A DNA stretch of 64,000 bases from the NCBI RefSeq assembly GCF_032878875.1, contig NZ_CP118157.1, positions 2,170,001 through 2,234,000 of the forward strand, given 5' to 3'. The position numbers and the translations under genes are program-made. Origin of the DNA: Microbacterium sp. AB (lineage in GTDB: Bacteria; Actinomycetota; Actinomycetes; Actinomycetales; Microbacteriaceae). Positions 36,370 to 45,600 of the stretch are shown here, one piece after another (the stretch's first letter is position 1; every line of letters begins with the position of its first letter). The notes beneath the pieces are model-generated. The model had not been told where the DNA came from, searched no databases, and saw nothing but the letters and a program-made list of their open reading frames with translations.

Positions 36370-37647
36370 TCACTCGACCGCGAAGTCCAATCTCGACTCC
36401 GCGACGGCGATGACAGACCACGTGCCTCCGCCGGCGTCGGTGAACGCGTACGTCGGCACGACGAGGACGTTGCCGTCCGACTGCCATCGGCTCGCCCATC
36501 CGAGACGAACCGAGACGAGCTCGACGTCGTCGACCGGCCATGACAAGGCCGCGCCGTCCGGGGGAAGTTCGGGGGCCGCCGTCGGCGGACTCCAGTCCAC
36601 GGCGGCGTCCTCCTCGCGCTCCGCGTACGGCAAAGCGGTCATCTGGGCGCCGAATCGCGGGTCGGAGAGCCGTTCGAAGGCCTCCTGCGCGCTCACGACC
36701 GCATACTCGCCGAGCGGCACGACGCTCGAGAGCCCGCCCTGGAGGCTGTACACACCCTCCTGCGCCAGCTCGAGAATCCACGGCTGGTCGAGACGCTGCC
36801 CGTCGATGACCGGCCACGCGTACGCCATGTGCGTCGACGAGCCCCCCCACGTCTCCGACGTGTACTCGAAGGCGTCCGGGTCCCGGCCGACCTCCGCGAG
36901 CACGTCACGCAGCGCGCCGACGGCGGCGTCCGCCGTCGGCGGATCACAGTCGTCGCCGCACGCCCAGGGGTCGAACGTGGGGTCGTAGTAGAAGAACGAG
37001 AGCGTCCCGTCCAGGTAGACGGACAAGGACGGGGAGACCCCGTCCTCGGCGCCCACGACCCATGACCCGTCGCGGATCTCCGGCACGCCGTCGACGTCCA
37101 GAGCGGCGGCGAGCGCCGACACGGTCTCGACGTTGGACGATGAGGGACCGTCGTAGGCGTAGCCGGTCGCGGTCGTCGCGGCCGAGGAGAAGAGAGCGCC
37201 GGCGTGGAAGGCGTTGCGTCCTCCGTAGCCGTACTCAAAGTCGTTCAGCGAGCGCGTGGTGAGACCGGTGTCCGCACCGAGCTCCGGTGCCGCGCCCTCT
37301 GCTCCGCCCCGCGGTCCGTCGAGGGTGATCGGCGGTGCTGCGCCTTCCTCGTCGTTCACGGCGTCTTCGGCGGCCGTCTCCCGCCCCTCGGGAACGAGTG
37401 CGTAGCCGGCGATGCCGCCGATCGCCAGCGCCGCCACGATCGACGCGGCGACGCCCGTGCTCGCGAGGATGCGCTTTCGCCTGCGCCGGGCTCTTTCCGC
37501 ACCGAGGTCGACGGCGGTGTCCGCGTCGCGCCGCTCGTGGGCCGTGGCCGAGTCCACGATGCGGTCCACGAGCCCCTCGGATGCCTCGACGTCGAGAGCG
37601 GGATCGACCGCGCGCAGCCGCGAGATCGGATCGAGTTCGTCTGTCAT
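36370..37647 (-). CDS. Membrane-anchored protein paired with a sigma factor
   Basis: A 425-residue protein with a single membrane helix at about residues 62-83 (ILASTGVAASIVAALAIGGI), a cytoplasmic N-terminal 60 residues and a large extracytoplasmic domain. The extracellular part is acidic and Trp/Tyr-rich, with a disulfide-like pair in WACGDDCDPP. The layout and the place 64 nt after the sigma factor gene suggest an anti-sigma or surface-sensing partner, but I do not recognise a zinc anti-sigma motif. It starts at 37647 after GGAGGAAG. Confidence 0.7.
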   Translation of the reverse strand: MTDELDPISRLRAVDPALDVEASEGLVDRIVDSATAHERRDADTAVDLGAERARRRRKRILASTGVAASIVAALAIGGIAGYALVPEGRETAAEDAVNDEEGAAPPITLDGPRGGAEGAAPELGADTGLTTRSLNDFEYGYGGRNAFHAGALFSSAATTATGYAYDGPSSSNVETVSALAAALDVDGVPEIRDGSWVVGAEDGVSPSLSVYLDGTLSFFYYDPTFDPWACGDDCDPPTADAAVGALRDVLAEVGRDPDAFEYTSETWGGSSTHMAYAWPVIDGQRLDQPWILELAQEGVYSLQGGLSSVVPLGEYAVVSAQEAFERLSDPRFGAQMTALPYAEREEDAAVDWSPPTAAPELPPDGAALSWPVDDVELVSVRLGWASRWQSDGNVLVVPTYAFTDAGGGTWSVIAVAESRLDFAVE

Positions 37648-37711
37648 GTCTTCCTCCGCGATCGCTTCTTTCCCCTGCCTATGTCGGGAGGCGTCCCGGT
37701 CTTGCATCGGT

Positions 37712-38272
37712 TCAGAAGGACAGCCGATTCCCCCACGCATCGCGCAGACGCTTCCGCGCACGAGAGAGAGCGGACTCCGCACCAGATCGGGAGACCCCGA
37801 GCGCCGCAGCGAGCTCCTCGCCGTCGAGGCCCTCCCAGGCGTGCAGCAGCAGGATCCTGCGGTCGCGCTCTCCCACGCTCGCGAGAGCGCCGCGCAGCTC
37901 GTCGTCGAAGAGAACGCTGAGCTCGGGATGGTCCCCCACCCGTGAACCGCCGGCATCCGGCACGGAAGCGACGACGACGTCGACACGCTTGCGACGCGCG
38001 TTCGCGAGCAGGAAGCCAGCTGTGCGGTACAGCCAGGGCAGCACGGCATCTCGCGGCACATCGGCACGCCGCCGCCATGCGACGGCGAACACGTCGGCGG
38101 CGAGATCCTCCGCGTCCTGCCGAGGACCGCGGCGCGCGAAGTACTTCACGAGAGCCGTCGAATGCGCGCGGACGACCTCAGTGAACCAGGCGATGTCTCC
38201 CTCCCCCGTCGGGAACTCATCCGTCACCGTCGCCCCCCGAGAATCGTCGCCGGCCGCAGCGCGCACAGTCAT
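37712..38272 (-). CDS. RNA polymerase sigma factor, ECF-like
   Basis: A 186-residue sigma-70-family protein with only regions 2 and 4. Region 2 has RRGPRQDAEDLAADVFAVAW and DAVLPWLYRTAGFLLANARR. Region 4 has RDRRILLLHAWEGLDGEELA and a helix-turn-helix in ALGVSRSGAESALSRARKRL. The start is uncertain: ATG at 38272 is used, but an in-frame GTG shortly after is possible. A CATAAT lies just upstream. It is followed by a single-helix membrane protein gene, the usual layout of an ECF factor with its regulator. Confidence 0.87.
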   Translation of the reverse strand: MTVRAAAGDDSRGATVTDEFPTGEGDIAWFTEVVRAHSTALVKYFARRGPRQDAEDLAADVFAVAWRRRADVPRDAVLPWLYRTAGFLLANARRKRVDVVVASVPDAGGSRVGDHPELSVLFDDELRGALASVGERDRRILLLHAWEGLDGEELAAALGVSRSGAESALSRARKRLRDAWGNRLSF

Positions 38273-38410
38273 CACATTATGTCCATGTCGCACGAGACGC
38301 AGATCTTGCACGCACGCGCCGATTCGAGTGACGCCGCCGTCACACGGAGCTCGACGCGGCCATCGACGCGCCGTCGGGCCTGGACGCCGTTCGAGACACT
38401 CCAACGCACA

Positions 38411-38454
38411 GAAAAACCCCCTTGACGCCTACTCTCGTAAGGCATCAAGGGGGT
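38411..38454 (-). terminator. Rho-independent terminator of tmRNA
   Basis: On the minus strand ACCCCCTTGATGCC pairs with GGCGTCAAGGGGGT (one mismatch) around an 11-nt loop, then TTTTT. It begins about 24 nt past the tmRNA 3' end. Confidence 0.88.
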
Positions 38455-38477
38455 CATCCACATGCGACAGCCGTTCG

Positions 38478-38844
38478 TGGAGATGGGGGGAATCGAACCC
38501 CCGTCCATCGCTGAGTCTCTGGGGCTTCTCCGGGCGCAGTCTGTGAAAGCGTTCTGCTCGGCTCCGACCTTTGTCACAGACACCTAAGTCGACGAGCCCA
38601 GCCGAGAAAAAGTCCCATACGGCATCTCGACACTGCCGCACGGCAAGATCCCTAGATGACGCCAGGATCCGTGTCGGGATCGACCACGGTCTGACGGACT
38701 ATCGGGCTCGCTTACGCAGCGAGGGCGAAGTCAGTGCGCTTGGTTTCGGCACTTATTGGTTTGCAGGGAGCGTTTACGAGATAACCCTGCATCCTCGGCC
38801 CGCTTCTCGCAGATTCACAAGCGATGTCGAAACCGATCATCCCC
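38478..38844 (-). ncRNA. ssrA: Transfer-messenger RNA (tmRNA)
   Basis: A 367-nt RNA. The 5' end GGGGATGATCGGTTTCGACA pairs its GGGGATG with the 3' CATCTCC, giving the alanine-tRNA-like acceptor, and the T arm is GGACGGGGGTTCGATTCCCC. The reading frame after the resume codon GCC gives the tag AETKRTDFALAA and then TAA. The tag ends in ALAA, the usual protease signal. CCA is not encoded (CGA follows the discriminator A). It rescues stalled ribosomes. A U-tract terminator follows. Confidence 0.95.
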
Positions 38845-39013
38845 GTGGATCCTTCGCATGAAGGGAACCGCTGTCGCTCTGTGGAGTTTCCATCGCCGTC
38901 TCCGGCGCCGCTCGGGCGCACCCGAGCATCTCAGGCTACAACAGATCCGTCCCCTTCGCCATTCCCGCTCGCGGGGCGGTCATGGCGGCGCGCGGAGACG
39001 CTCAGCCTGCCGA

Positions 39014-39019
39014 TACCGT
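39014..39019 (+). promoter_or_regulatory. Leaderless -10 box of the 39026 gene
   Basis: TACCGT, then 6 bases, then GTG at 39026, which fixes the start. Confidence 0.55.
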
Positions 39020-39025
39020 GGAGTG

Positions 39026-40168
39026 GTGATCCGACTTCTCACGGCGTTCGTCCTCGGCGCAGGCGCCGCGGCCGTCCTCTTCGGCATCCTCATCGACGAT
39101 CGGTACACGTGGGTCTGGATCACCGCGATCGTCGTGATCTCGCTCCTCCTCCCGCTCATCCTCGTCGCTCGCACGTTCGGCCCACTCGCACGCGCGACTC
39201 CGCAGCGGATCCAGGAGGCGATCGACGCCGGGCGCCTGGGCGCCGCGCGCATCGACGCCCTGCGCCGGACGGGCACGACGATCAACGACCAGCCGCTGTG
39301 CGAGATCGATCTCTCCGTCTCCGCAGGCGACCGCGCCGCCTACAGGACGACCATCAAGCAGATCGTCGACATCGTCGACATCCCGCGCAGGCAGCCCGGC
39401 TCGGCGGTGGCGGTCGTGCGGGTGGAGGCCGCTTCCCCCGATGTCGTGATCGTGGATCGCCCCCTGTCCGATCTCGACGCACGCGTCTCCTCCCTCCCGG
39501 CACGCGAGCGGCTCCCCGAGTGGCGCGATGACCCGAAGGCCGCCGAGAAGCACGGGAGACGGGACGGCCCCCTCATCGGCATCGGAGCCGAGGGACGCGG
39601 ATGGCGCTTCCTCGCGTACGCCGGCCTCTTCGCCGCGGGCGCCGCGGCCGTCCTCCTCCCGGCGTCCGACGAGGTCGAGAGAAGGGCCCTCGACCTCGTC
39701 ACAGGGGAGGACCACTCCTCGATGTTCGCTCCCGGGCGGCTCGAGGAGGCGCTCGCGGCGATCGAGGAGGCCTCGGGAACGGACGAGTCGGTGGACATCA
39801 CGGTCTACACCGACTTCGTCTCCGCCGAGATGGCGACGGCACCCGGGGCCTCGACGTTCGACACCTACTCGTACCGCAGGGGAGCCGCGACGAACGACGG
39901 TCCGTCGATCATCCAGCCGACCGATCCGGAGCTCGAGGTGTTCCGTCTCGACGATGTGGCGTGGGATCGCGCGCCCCGGATGCTCGACGAGTCGTATGAG
40001 CGGACGGACGTCGTGCCCGACTCGGAGCACGCGCCCTATCTCGTCGTCCGCCGCTGGCCGGTCGCCGGCGAGGCGTATCCCGTGACCCTGGCGATCTACC
40101 TCCCGGGCGACTACGACACGTCGTCCGTCGAGTTCGCCGCCGACGGCTCGTTCGTCGAGGTGCGCTGA
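39026..40168 (+). CDS. Hypothetical membrane protein with three helices
   Basis: A 380-residue protein of unknown function. Helices lie at about residues 3-21 and 28-46 and again at about 195-213 (FLAYAGLFAAGAAAVLLPAS). Between them is a soluble domain with RTGTTINDQPLCEIDLSV, a pattern seen in actinobacterial proteins annotated only as hypothetical. The C-terminal domain after residue 230 is acidic and probably outside the cell (ESVDITVYTDFVSAEMATA in pattern). It starts at a leaderless GTG. No neighbour suggests a role. Confidence 0.75.
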   Translation: MIRLLTAFVLGAGAAAVLFGILIDDRYTWVWITAIVVISLLLPLILVARTFGPLARATPQRIQEAIDAGRLGAARIDALRRTGTTINDQPLCEIDLSVSAGDRAAYRTTIKQIVDIVDIPRRQPGSAVAVVRVEAASPDVVIVDRPLSDLDARVSSLPARERLPEWRDDPKAAEKHGRRDGPLIGIGAEGRGWRFLAYAGLFAAGAAAVLLPASDEVERRALDLVTGEDHSSMFAPGRLEEALAAIEEASGTDESVDITVYTDFVSAEMATAPGASTFDTYSYRRGAATNDGPSIIQPTDPELEVFRLDDVAWDRAPRMLDESYERTDVVPDSEHAPYLVVRRWPVAGEAYPVTLAIYLPGDYDTSSVEFAADGSFVEVR

Positions 40169-40312
40169 CGGGCGCACGCCTCGAGCCCACGGACCCCTCC
40201 GCTCTGCTGCCCGCGCCGAAGCAGGCGCTCGCCGACCGCCCCTGAGCCCCGCCTCGTTCCGATACCGATGTCGGAGCAGGGAACTAGTGTTCGAAAGACT
40301 CTCTGGAGTTCA

Positions 40313-40328
40313 TCGAACATAGCTTCTA
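40313..40328 (+). promoter_or_regulatory. Candidate LexA (SOS) box before imuA'
   Basis: TCGAAC-ATAG-CTTCTA matches the actinobacterial LexA pattern TCGAAC-N4-GTTCGA fully in the left half and at 4 of 6 bases in the right half. It overlaps the first bases of the -10 box TATCAT (40327-40332), so LexA binding would block transcription. A further TGTTCGA half-site lies at about 40288-40294. The downstream mutasome genes are known SOS genes in mycobacteria. Confidence 0.6.
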
Positions 40329-40332
40329 TCAT
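40327..40332 (+). promoter_or_regulatory. Leaderless -10 box of imuA'
   Basis: TATCAT, then 6 bases, then GTG at 40339. It overlaps the candidate LexA box. Confidence 0.6.
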
Positions 40333-40338
40333 GACGAG

Positions 40339-41043
40339 GTGGGGATGGCACTTCCGGTCGAGGTGCTGCGTCTGCAGACCGAGATCAGCAGGATGCAGCG
40401 GGCGAGCGCCCAGGTCAGGGCGCTGCCCGTTCACGACGCGCTCGCGTCGCTCTTCCCCGAAGGCGGTCTGCGGCCGGGGGCCGTGTACACGCTCGATCCG
40501 TCGACGAGCCTGCTGCTCGCCCTGCTCGCCGAGCCGTCGCGAGCGGGATCGTGGTGCGCCGTCGTCGGCATGCCCGACTTCTCCGCCGAGGCCGCGGAGT
40601 CGTCGGGCGTCGACCTCTCGCGGTTCGCGCTCGTGCCCGATCCCGGCGACCGCTGGCTGTCCGCGGTGTCGGCGATCGCCGAGGTCTTCCCCGTCGTCGC
40701 CGTGCGCCCTCCCGGCGTTCCCCGCGATGCCGAGATCGCGCGCCTCACGGCCCGGCTCCGAGACCGAGGGGGCGTCCTGCTCGTCGCAGGGCGCTGGCCC
40801 CAGGCGGAGGCGACACTGCATCTGGAGGATCCGGTGTGGTCGGGGCTCGGGCAGGGCCACGGGATGCTCTCCTCGCGTACGGTCACGGTCTCGGCGTCGG
40901 GCAGACGCTCCCCCGTGCCCAAGCGCGTGCGCGTCCAGCTGCCGGGGCCGCACGGGGCGCCCGTCGCCGCTCCACGCCCCGCACCCGTCCCCGTCGAGCA
41001 GGCGAGGCGCGCCGATCGGCGCGGGCTGGCGGCGGTCGAATGA
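40339..41043 (+). CDS. imuA': Mutasome accessory protein ImuA'
   Basis: A 234-residue RecA-like accessory protein of the SOS mutasome. The sequence follows ImuA family order (ALASLFPEGGLRPGAVYTLD, GSWCAVVGMPDFSAEAAE), but the place of a Walker A reads DPSTSLLLALL without GKT, so ATP binding is doubtful, as in ImuA'. The start is a leaderless GTG at 40339; an ATG two codons later (40345) is the alternative. Its stop overlaps imuB (ATGA). In mycobacteria ImuA' binds ImuB and is needed for damage-induced mutation. Confidence 0.85.
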   Translation: MGMALPVEVLRLQTEISRMQRASAQVRALPVHDALASLFPEGGLRPGAVYTLDPSTSLLLALLAEPSRAGSWCAVVGMPDFSAEAAESSGVDLSRFALVPDPGDRWLSAVSAIAEVFPVVAVRPPGVPRDAEIARLTARLRDRGGVLLVAGRWPQAEATLHLEDPVWSGLGQGHGMLSSRTVTVSASGRRSPVPKRVRVQLPGPHGAPVAAPRPAPVPVEQARRADRRGLAAVE

Positions 41044-42620
41044 CCAGGGCCATCGTGATCTGGCTGCCCGACTGGCCCGTCACCGCGTATCTGCGCACCG
41101 TCTCGCGCGACGCCGCACGCCGGGCCGCTCGCGACCCCGCGACAGAGGCTCTCCCGGTCCCGGACGCAGCCGGACCGCCCATCGCGATCATGCACGCGAA
41201 CCGGGTCGTCGCCTGCTCGGCGTCCGCCCGCGCCGAGGGCGTGCGACGCGGACAACGGCGCCGTGACGCGCAGGCGGCGTGCCCGTCGCTGCGCGTCGCG
41301 GCGGCCGACCCCGGCCGCGACGAGCGCTCCTTCCTCCCCGTGCTCACGCGCTTGGACGAGCTCGCCCCCGGCGTGCAGCCGTTGCGGCCCGGCCTCTCGG
41401 CCGTCCGCGCCCGCGGACCCGCTCGGTTCTACGGCGGCGAAGAGGAGGCCGCGCTCGCACTGCTCGATGCGCTGACCGCGCTCGGTCTCCCCCGTTCTCG
41501 CGCCGGCGTCGCCGACGGCGTCTTCACCGCCGAGCGGGCCGCGCGGCTGACGAGCGCCGACGCCCCCGTCCGGATCGTCCCGCCCGGCGCCTCCGCTGCC
41601 TTCCTCTCCCCGCTGTCGATCGCGTCGATCGAGGACGAGACCCTCGTCGGGCTGCTCCCCGGGCTCGGCGTGCAGACGCTGGGCGCCTTCGCCGCGCTCG
41701 ACGCCGAGCAGGTGCGAGCCCGCCTCGGCGAGCAGGGCGCGCGACTGCACGCTCTCGCTCGCGGCGCGGATTCCCGGCCGATCGAGCCGCGCATCCCGCC
41801 GCCCGAGCTGGCACGCGATCTCGCCCTCGAACCGCCGCTCGATCTCGCCGATCAGATCGCGTTCGCCGTGCGTCAGACATGCGATGACGTCTGCACAGCG
41901 CTCGGCGAGAGGAGCCTGGTCTGCACCGAGGTGCGTATCACCCTCACCGACGACCGCGGAGCGCGCAGCGATCGCGTCTGGCTGCACCCGACCCGCTTCG
42001 ACGCGGCCTCTCTCGTCGACCGGGTGCGCTGGCAGCTGCAGGCGGCGGCCGAGCAGAGCGACGGCCTCGTCGGCGCCATCTCCCATGTGCGCATCGATCC
42101 CGAGACCGTCGACGACAGCGCGCATCACCGGCCGGCGCTCATCGGTCACGGGCCCGACGAGCGCCTGCACCACGCCATGTCGCGCGTGCAGGCGATGCTC
42201 GGTCACCGCGGCGTCGTCGTCCCGGCGATCGGCGGCGGACGCTGGCTCGAGGAGCGCGAGACGCGCGTGCCCTGGGGAGACGGCGAGCGCCCCGCACAGC
42301 AGCGGGACGCCCCTTGGCCGGGTTCGCTGCCGCAGCCTCTGCCGAGCGAGGTGTTCCGCAGCCCGCGGGGAGCCCACGTCACCGCCGACGGCGGAACGGA
42401 GATCGCGGTCGACGACCGCGGGATGCTCACCGCTCCGCCCGCCGTCATCGACGGCCGGCGGATCACGGCATGGGCGGGCCCGTGGCCCGTGATCGAACGG
42501 GGATGGGACGGCGAACGGATGCGGCGAGCGCATCGCTTCCAGGTGATCGACGCCGAGCAGACGGCGTGGCTCCTCGTGCTCGAGGACGGCCGCTGGCGGA
42601 TCGAGGGGAGGTACGCCTGA
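41040..42620 (+). CDS. imuB: Y-family polymerase-like protein ImuB
   Basis: A 526-residue Y-family-like protein. The first motif, which holds a catalytic Asp in true polymerases (VDMDxFFA), reads VIWLPDWPVTAYLRTV here, so it is likely catalytically dead, as known for ImuB. The little-finger and C-terminal regions are present (ALEPPLDLADQIAFAVRQTC), with a long C-terminal part ending WRIEGRYA. ImuB carries the clamp- and partner-binding sites that recruit DnaE2. It overlaps imuA' by ATGA and dnaE2 by TGATG. Confidence 0.92.
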   Translation: MTRAIVIWLPDWPVTAYLRTVSRDAARRAARDPATEALPVPDAAGPPIAIMHANRVVACSASARAEGVRRGQRRRDAQAACPSLRVAAADPGRDERSFLPVLTRLDELAPGVQPLRPGLSAVRARGPARFYGGEEEAALALLDALTALGLPRSRAGVADGVFTAERAARLTSADAPVRIVPPGASAAFLSPLSIASIEDETLVGLLPGLGVQTLGAFAALDAEQVRARLGEQGARLHALARGADSRPIEPRIPPPELARDLALEPPLDLADQIAFAVRQTCDDVCTALGERSLVCTEVRITLTDDRGARSDRVWLHPTRFDAASLVDRVRWQLQAAAEQSDGLVGAISHVRIDPETVDDSAHHRPALIGHGPDERLHHAMSRVQAMLGHRGVVVPAIGGGRWLEERETRVPWGDGERPAQQRDAPWPGSLPQPLPSEVFRSPRGAHVTADGGTEIAVDDRGMLTAPPAVIDGRRITAWAGPWPVIERGWDGERMRRAHRFQVIDAEQTAWLLVLEDGRWRIEGRYA

Positions 42621-45600
42621 TGGGATGGCACAACCCGCCCGTCCCCTGGTCGGAGCTCGAGCGCACCCTGAGCGGCCGGCGGCCCGATCCCGCCCCCGTC
42701 GGAGCCGACGGGGGCGACAGCCCCGCGTGGAGCCGCAAGCGCGGTGCGTACGCTCCGCCGAAGATCGAGCGCCCGCCCGACGCCGTGCCCTATGCCGAGC
42801 TGCATGCGCACTCGTCGTTCTCCTTCCTCGATGGCGCCTCCTCCCCCGAGGCCCTCGCCGAGGAGGCGGAGCGTCTCGGCCTGCACGCGCTCGCCCTCGC
42901 CGACCACGACGGGTTCTACGGGCTCGCGCGCTTCGCGGAGGCCGCGGAGGCGACGAGCGTGAAGACCGTGTTCGGGGCCGAGCTCTCGCTCGGCCTGACC
43001 GAGCCGCAGAAGGGGCATCCCGACCCGGCGGGCTCGCACCTGCTCCTCCTCGCCCGCGGCGAGGAGGGGTATCACCGGCTCGCCGGCGCGATCACGCATG
43101 CGCAGCTGCGCGGCGGCGAGAAGGGTCGGCCGCTCTACGATCCGGACGAGCTCTCCGAGCGCTCCGACGGGAACTGGGCCGTGCTCACGGGATGCCGCAA
43201 AGGCTCCGTGCGGCAGGCGCTCGAGGGCGCCCTCCGGGGGTCCGGCCGCCCGGAGGCGCCCCGGCAGGAGCTCGAACGGCTCGTCTCGCTGTTCGGCCGG
43301 GACAACGTCTTCGTCGAGCTCGTCGACCACGGCGATCCGCTCGACTCGCGACGCAACGACGCGCTCGCCTCGCTCGCTGCGGAACTGCACCTGCCGACGA
43401 TCGCGACGAACAACGTGCACTACGCGGCTCCGCGCGATGCGCAGCTCGCCGCCGCCGTGGCCGCCGTGCGCGCGAACCGCAGCATGGACGACCTCGACGG
43501 CTGGCTGCCGTCCCACGCATCCGCCCATCTGCGCTCCGGCGCCGAGATGACCCGGATCTTCGCCCGCCATCCCGGCGCGGTCGGGCGCACGGTGTCGCTC
43601 GCCGACGAGCTGGCCTTCCCGCTGCGGCGGGCCAGGCCCGCACTGCCGAGGCAGAGGACGTCGGCGGGCCAGACCCCCATGTCCGCCCTGCGGCAGCTCG
43701 TGTGGGAGGGCGTGGACCGCAAGTATCCCGGGCGGCGGGAGGAGGTCCGCGAACGTGTCGAGAAGGAGCTGGGGGTGATCGAGCAGAAGGACTTCCCCGG
43801 CTACTTCCTCATCGTCCACGGCATCGTCGCCCAGGCCAGACGCCTGGGCATCCTCTGCCAGGGGCGCGGGTCCGCCGCGAACAGCGCCGTCTGCTACCTG
43901 CTCGACATCACGGCGATCGACGCGATCTTCTTCGACCTGCCGTTCGAGCGGTTCCTCTCCGCCCTGCGCGACGAGGAGCCCGACATCGACGTCGACTTCG
44001 ACTCCGATCGCCGCGAGGAGATCATCCAGTGGGTCTACGACGAGTACGGCCGCGATCGCGCGGCCCAGGTCGCCAACGTCATCCAGTACCGGCCGAAGAA
44101 CGCCGTCCGCGACACGGCGAAGGCCCTCGGCTACTCCCCCGGACAGCAGGACGCCTGGTCGAGGCAGGTCGAGGGATGGGGGGCGTCGCTCGAGACCGGC
44201 CCCGACCACGACATCCCCGACCAGGTGATCGCCTATGCGACGGAGCTGCTCAAGGCTCCGCGGCACCTCGGCATCCACTCCGGCGGCATGGTGCTCACCG
44301 AGCGCCCGGTCGGCGAGGTCGTGCCGATCGAGCACGCCCGCATGGAGAAGCGGACGGTCATCCAGTGGGACAAGGACGACGCCGCATGGATGGGCCTGGT
44401 CAAGTTCGACCTGCTGGGGCTCGGGATGCTCGCGGCGCTCCAGCACTGCTTCGACATCATCCGCGACGCCACGGGCGAGAGGTGGGAGCTCGACACGATC
44501 CCCAAGGAGGAGGCCGCGGTCTACGACATGCTGTGTCGCGCCGACTCGATCGGGGTGTTCCAGGTGGAGTCGCGCGCGCAGATGGGACTGCTCCCCCGCC
44601 TGCAGCCGCGGAGCTTCTACGACCTCGCCGTCCAGATCGCGCTCATCCGCCCCGGTCCCATCCAGGGCGGCGCCGTGCATCCGTTCGTCCAGCGCAAGGC
44701 GGCACTGGAGGCGCACCGCAGGGAGCATCCCGGGCTGAGCGACGAGGAGAGCATCGACGCGGTCGTCGAGTACCCGCATCCCCTCCTCAAGGACGTGCTC
44801 CGGCGTACCCTCGGCGTGCCGATCTTCCAGGAGCAGCTCATGCAGATGGCGATGGCCGTGGGCGACTTCTCGGGCGAGGACGCCGACACGCTGCGCCGGG
44901 CGATGGGATCCAAACGCGGCCTGGAGAAGATCGAGTCGCTCAGGGAGAAGCTCTACGCGGGGATGGCCGAACACGACATCACGGGAGTGCTCGCCGACGA
45001 CATCTACGGACGCATCCGGGCGTTCGCCGACTTCGGCTTCGCGGAGTCGCACTCGCTGTCGTTCTCCCTGCTCGTGTACGCCTCGTCGTGGATCAAGCTG
45101 CACTATCCCGCGGCGTTCCTCGCCGGCCTCCTGCGCTCGCAGCCCATGGGGTTCTACTCCCCCGAGACCCTCACCGCCGATGCGCGCCGTCACGGCGTGC
45201 AGGCGCGGCGCCCCGACATCAACCTGTCGGGGGCGACGGAGGTGCTCGAGCCGCTCGATCAGGCGTCCGACGCGGATTCCGACGCGCGACGCCGTGTGCA
45301 CAGCCCCGACTCCGGCGGCGTGTCGCCGAGGGCTCCGACGGGCCGCGACGCCTGCACCGACCGCGCGCAGCCGCCCGTCGGGACGTTCGACAGGAATGCC
45401 CCCGACGAATCGGACGCGCATCGCCGGGACGCCGCACACGCCGTGCGTCTGGGGCTGGCCGGCGTCACGGGCATCGGGCTCGAGACGGCGAAACGCATCG
45501 TCGCCGAGCGCGACGAGAACGGCCCGTACGCCGACCTGCCCGGCCTCGTCCGGCGTACCGGCGTCTCCCAGGGGCAGATCGAGGCGCTCGCCACCGCCGG

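Noticed and set aside
38429..38921. Several short frames on both strands around 38.4-38.9 kb
   Set aside because: They lie in the tmRNA gene and its terminator. Only the tag frame inside it is translated.
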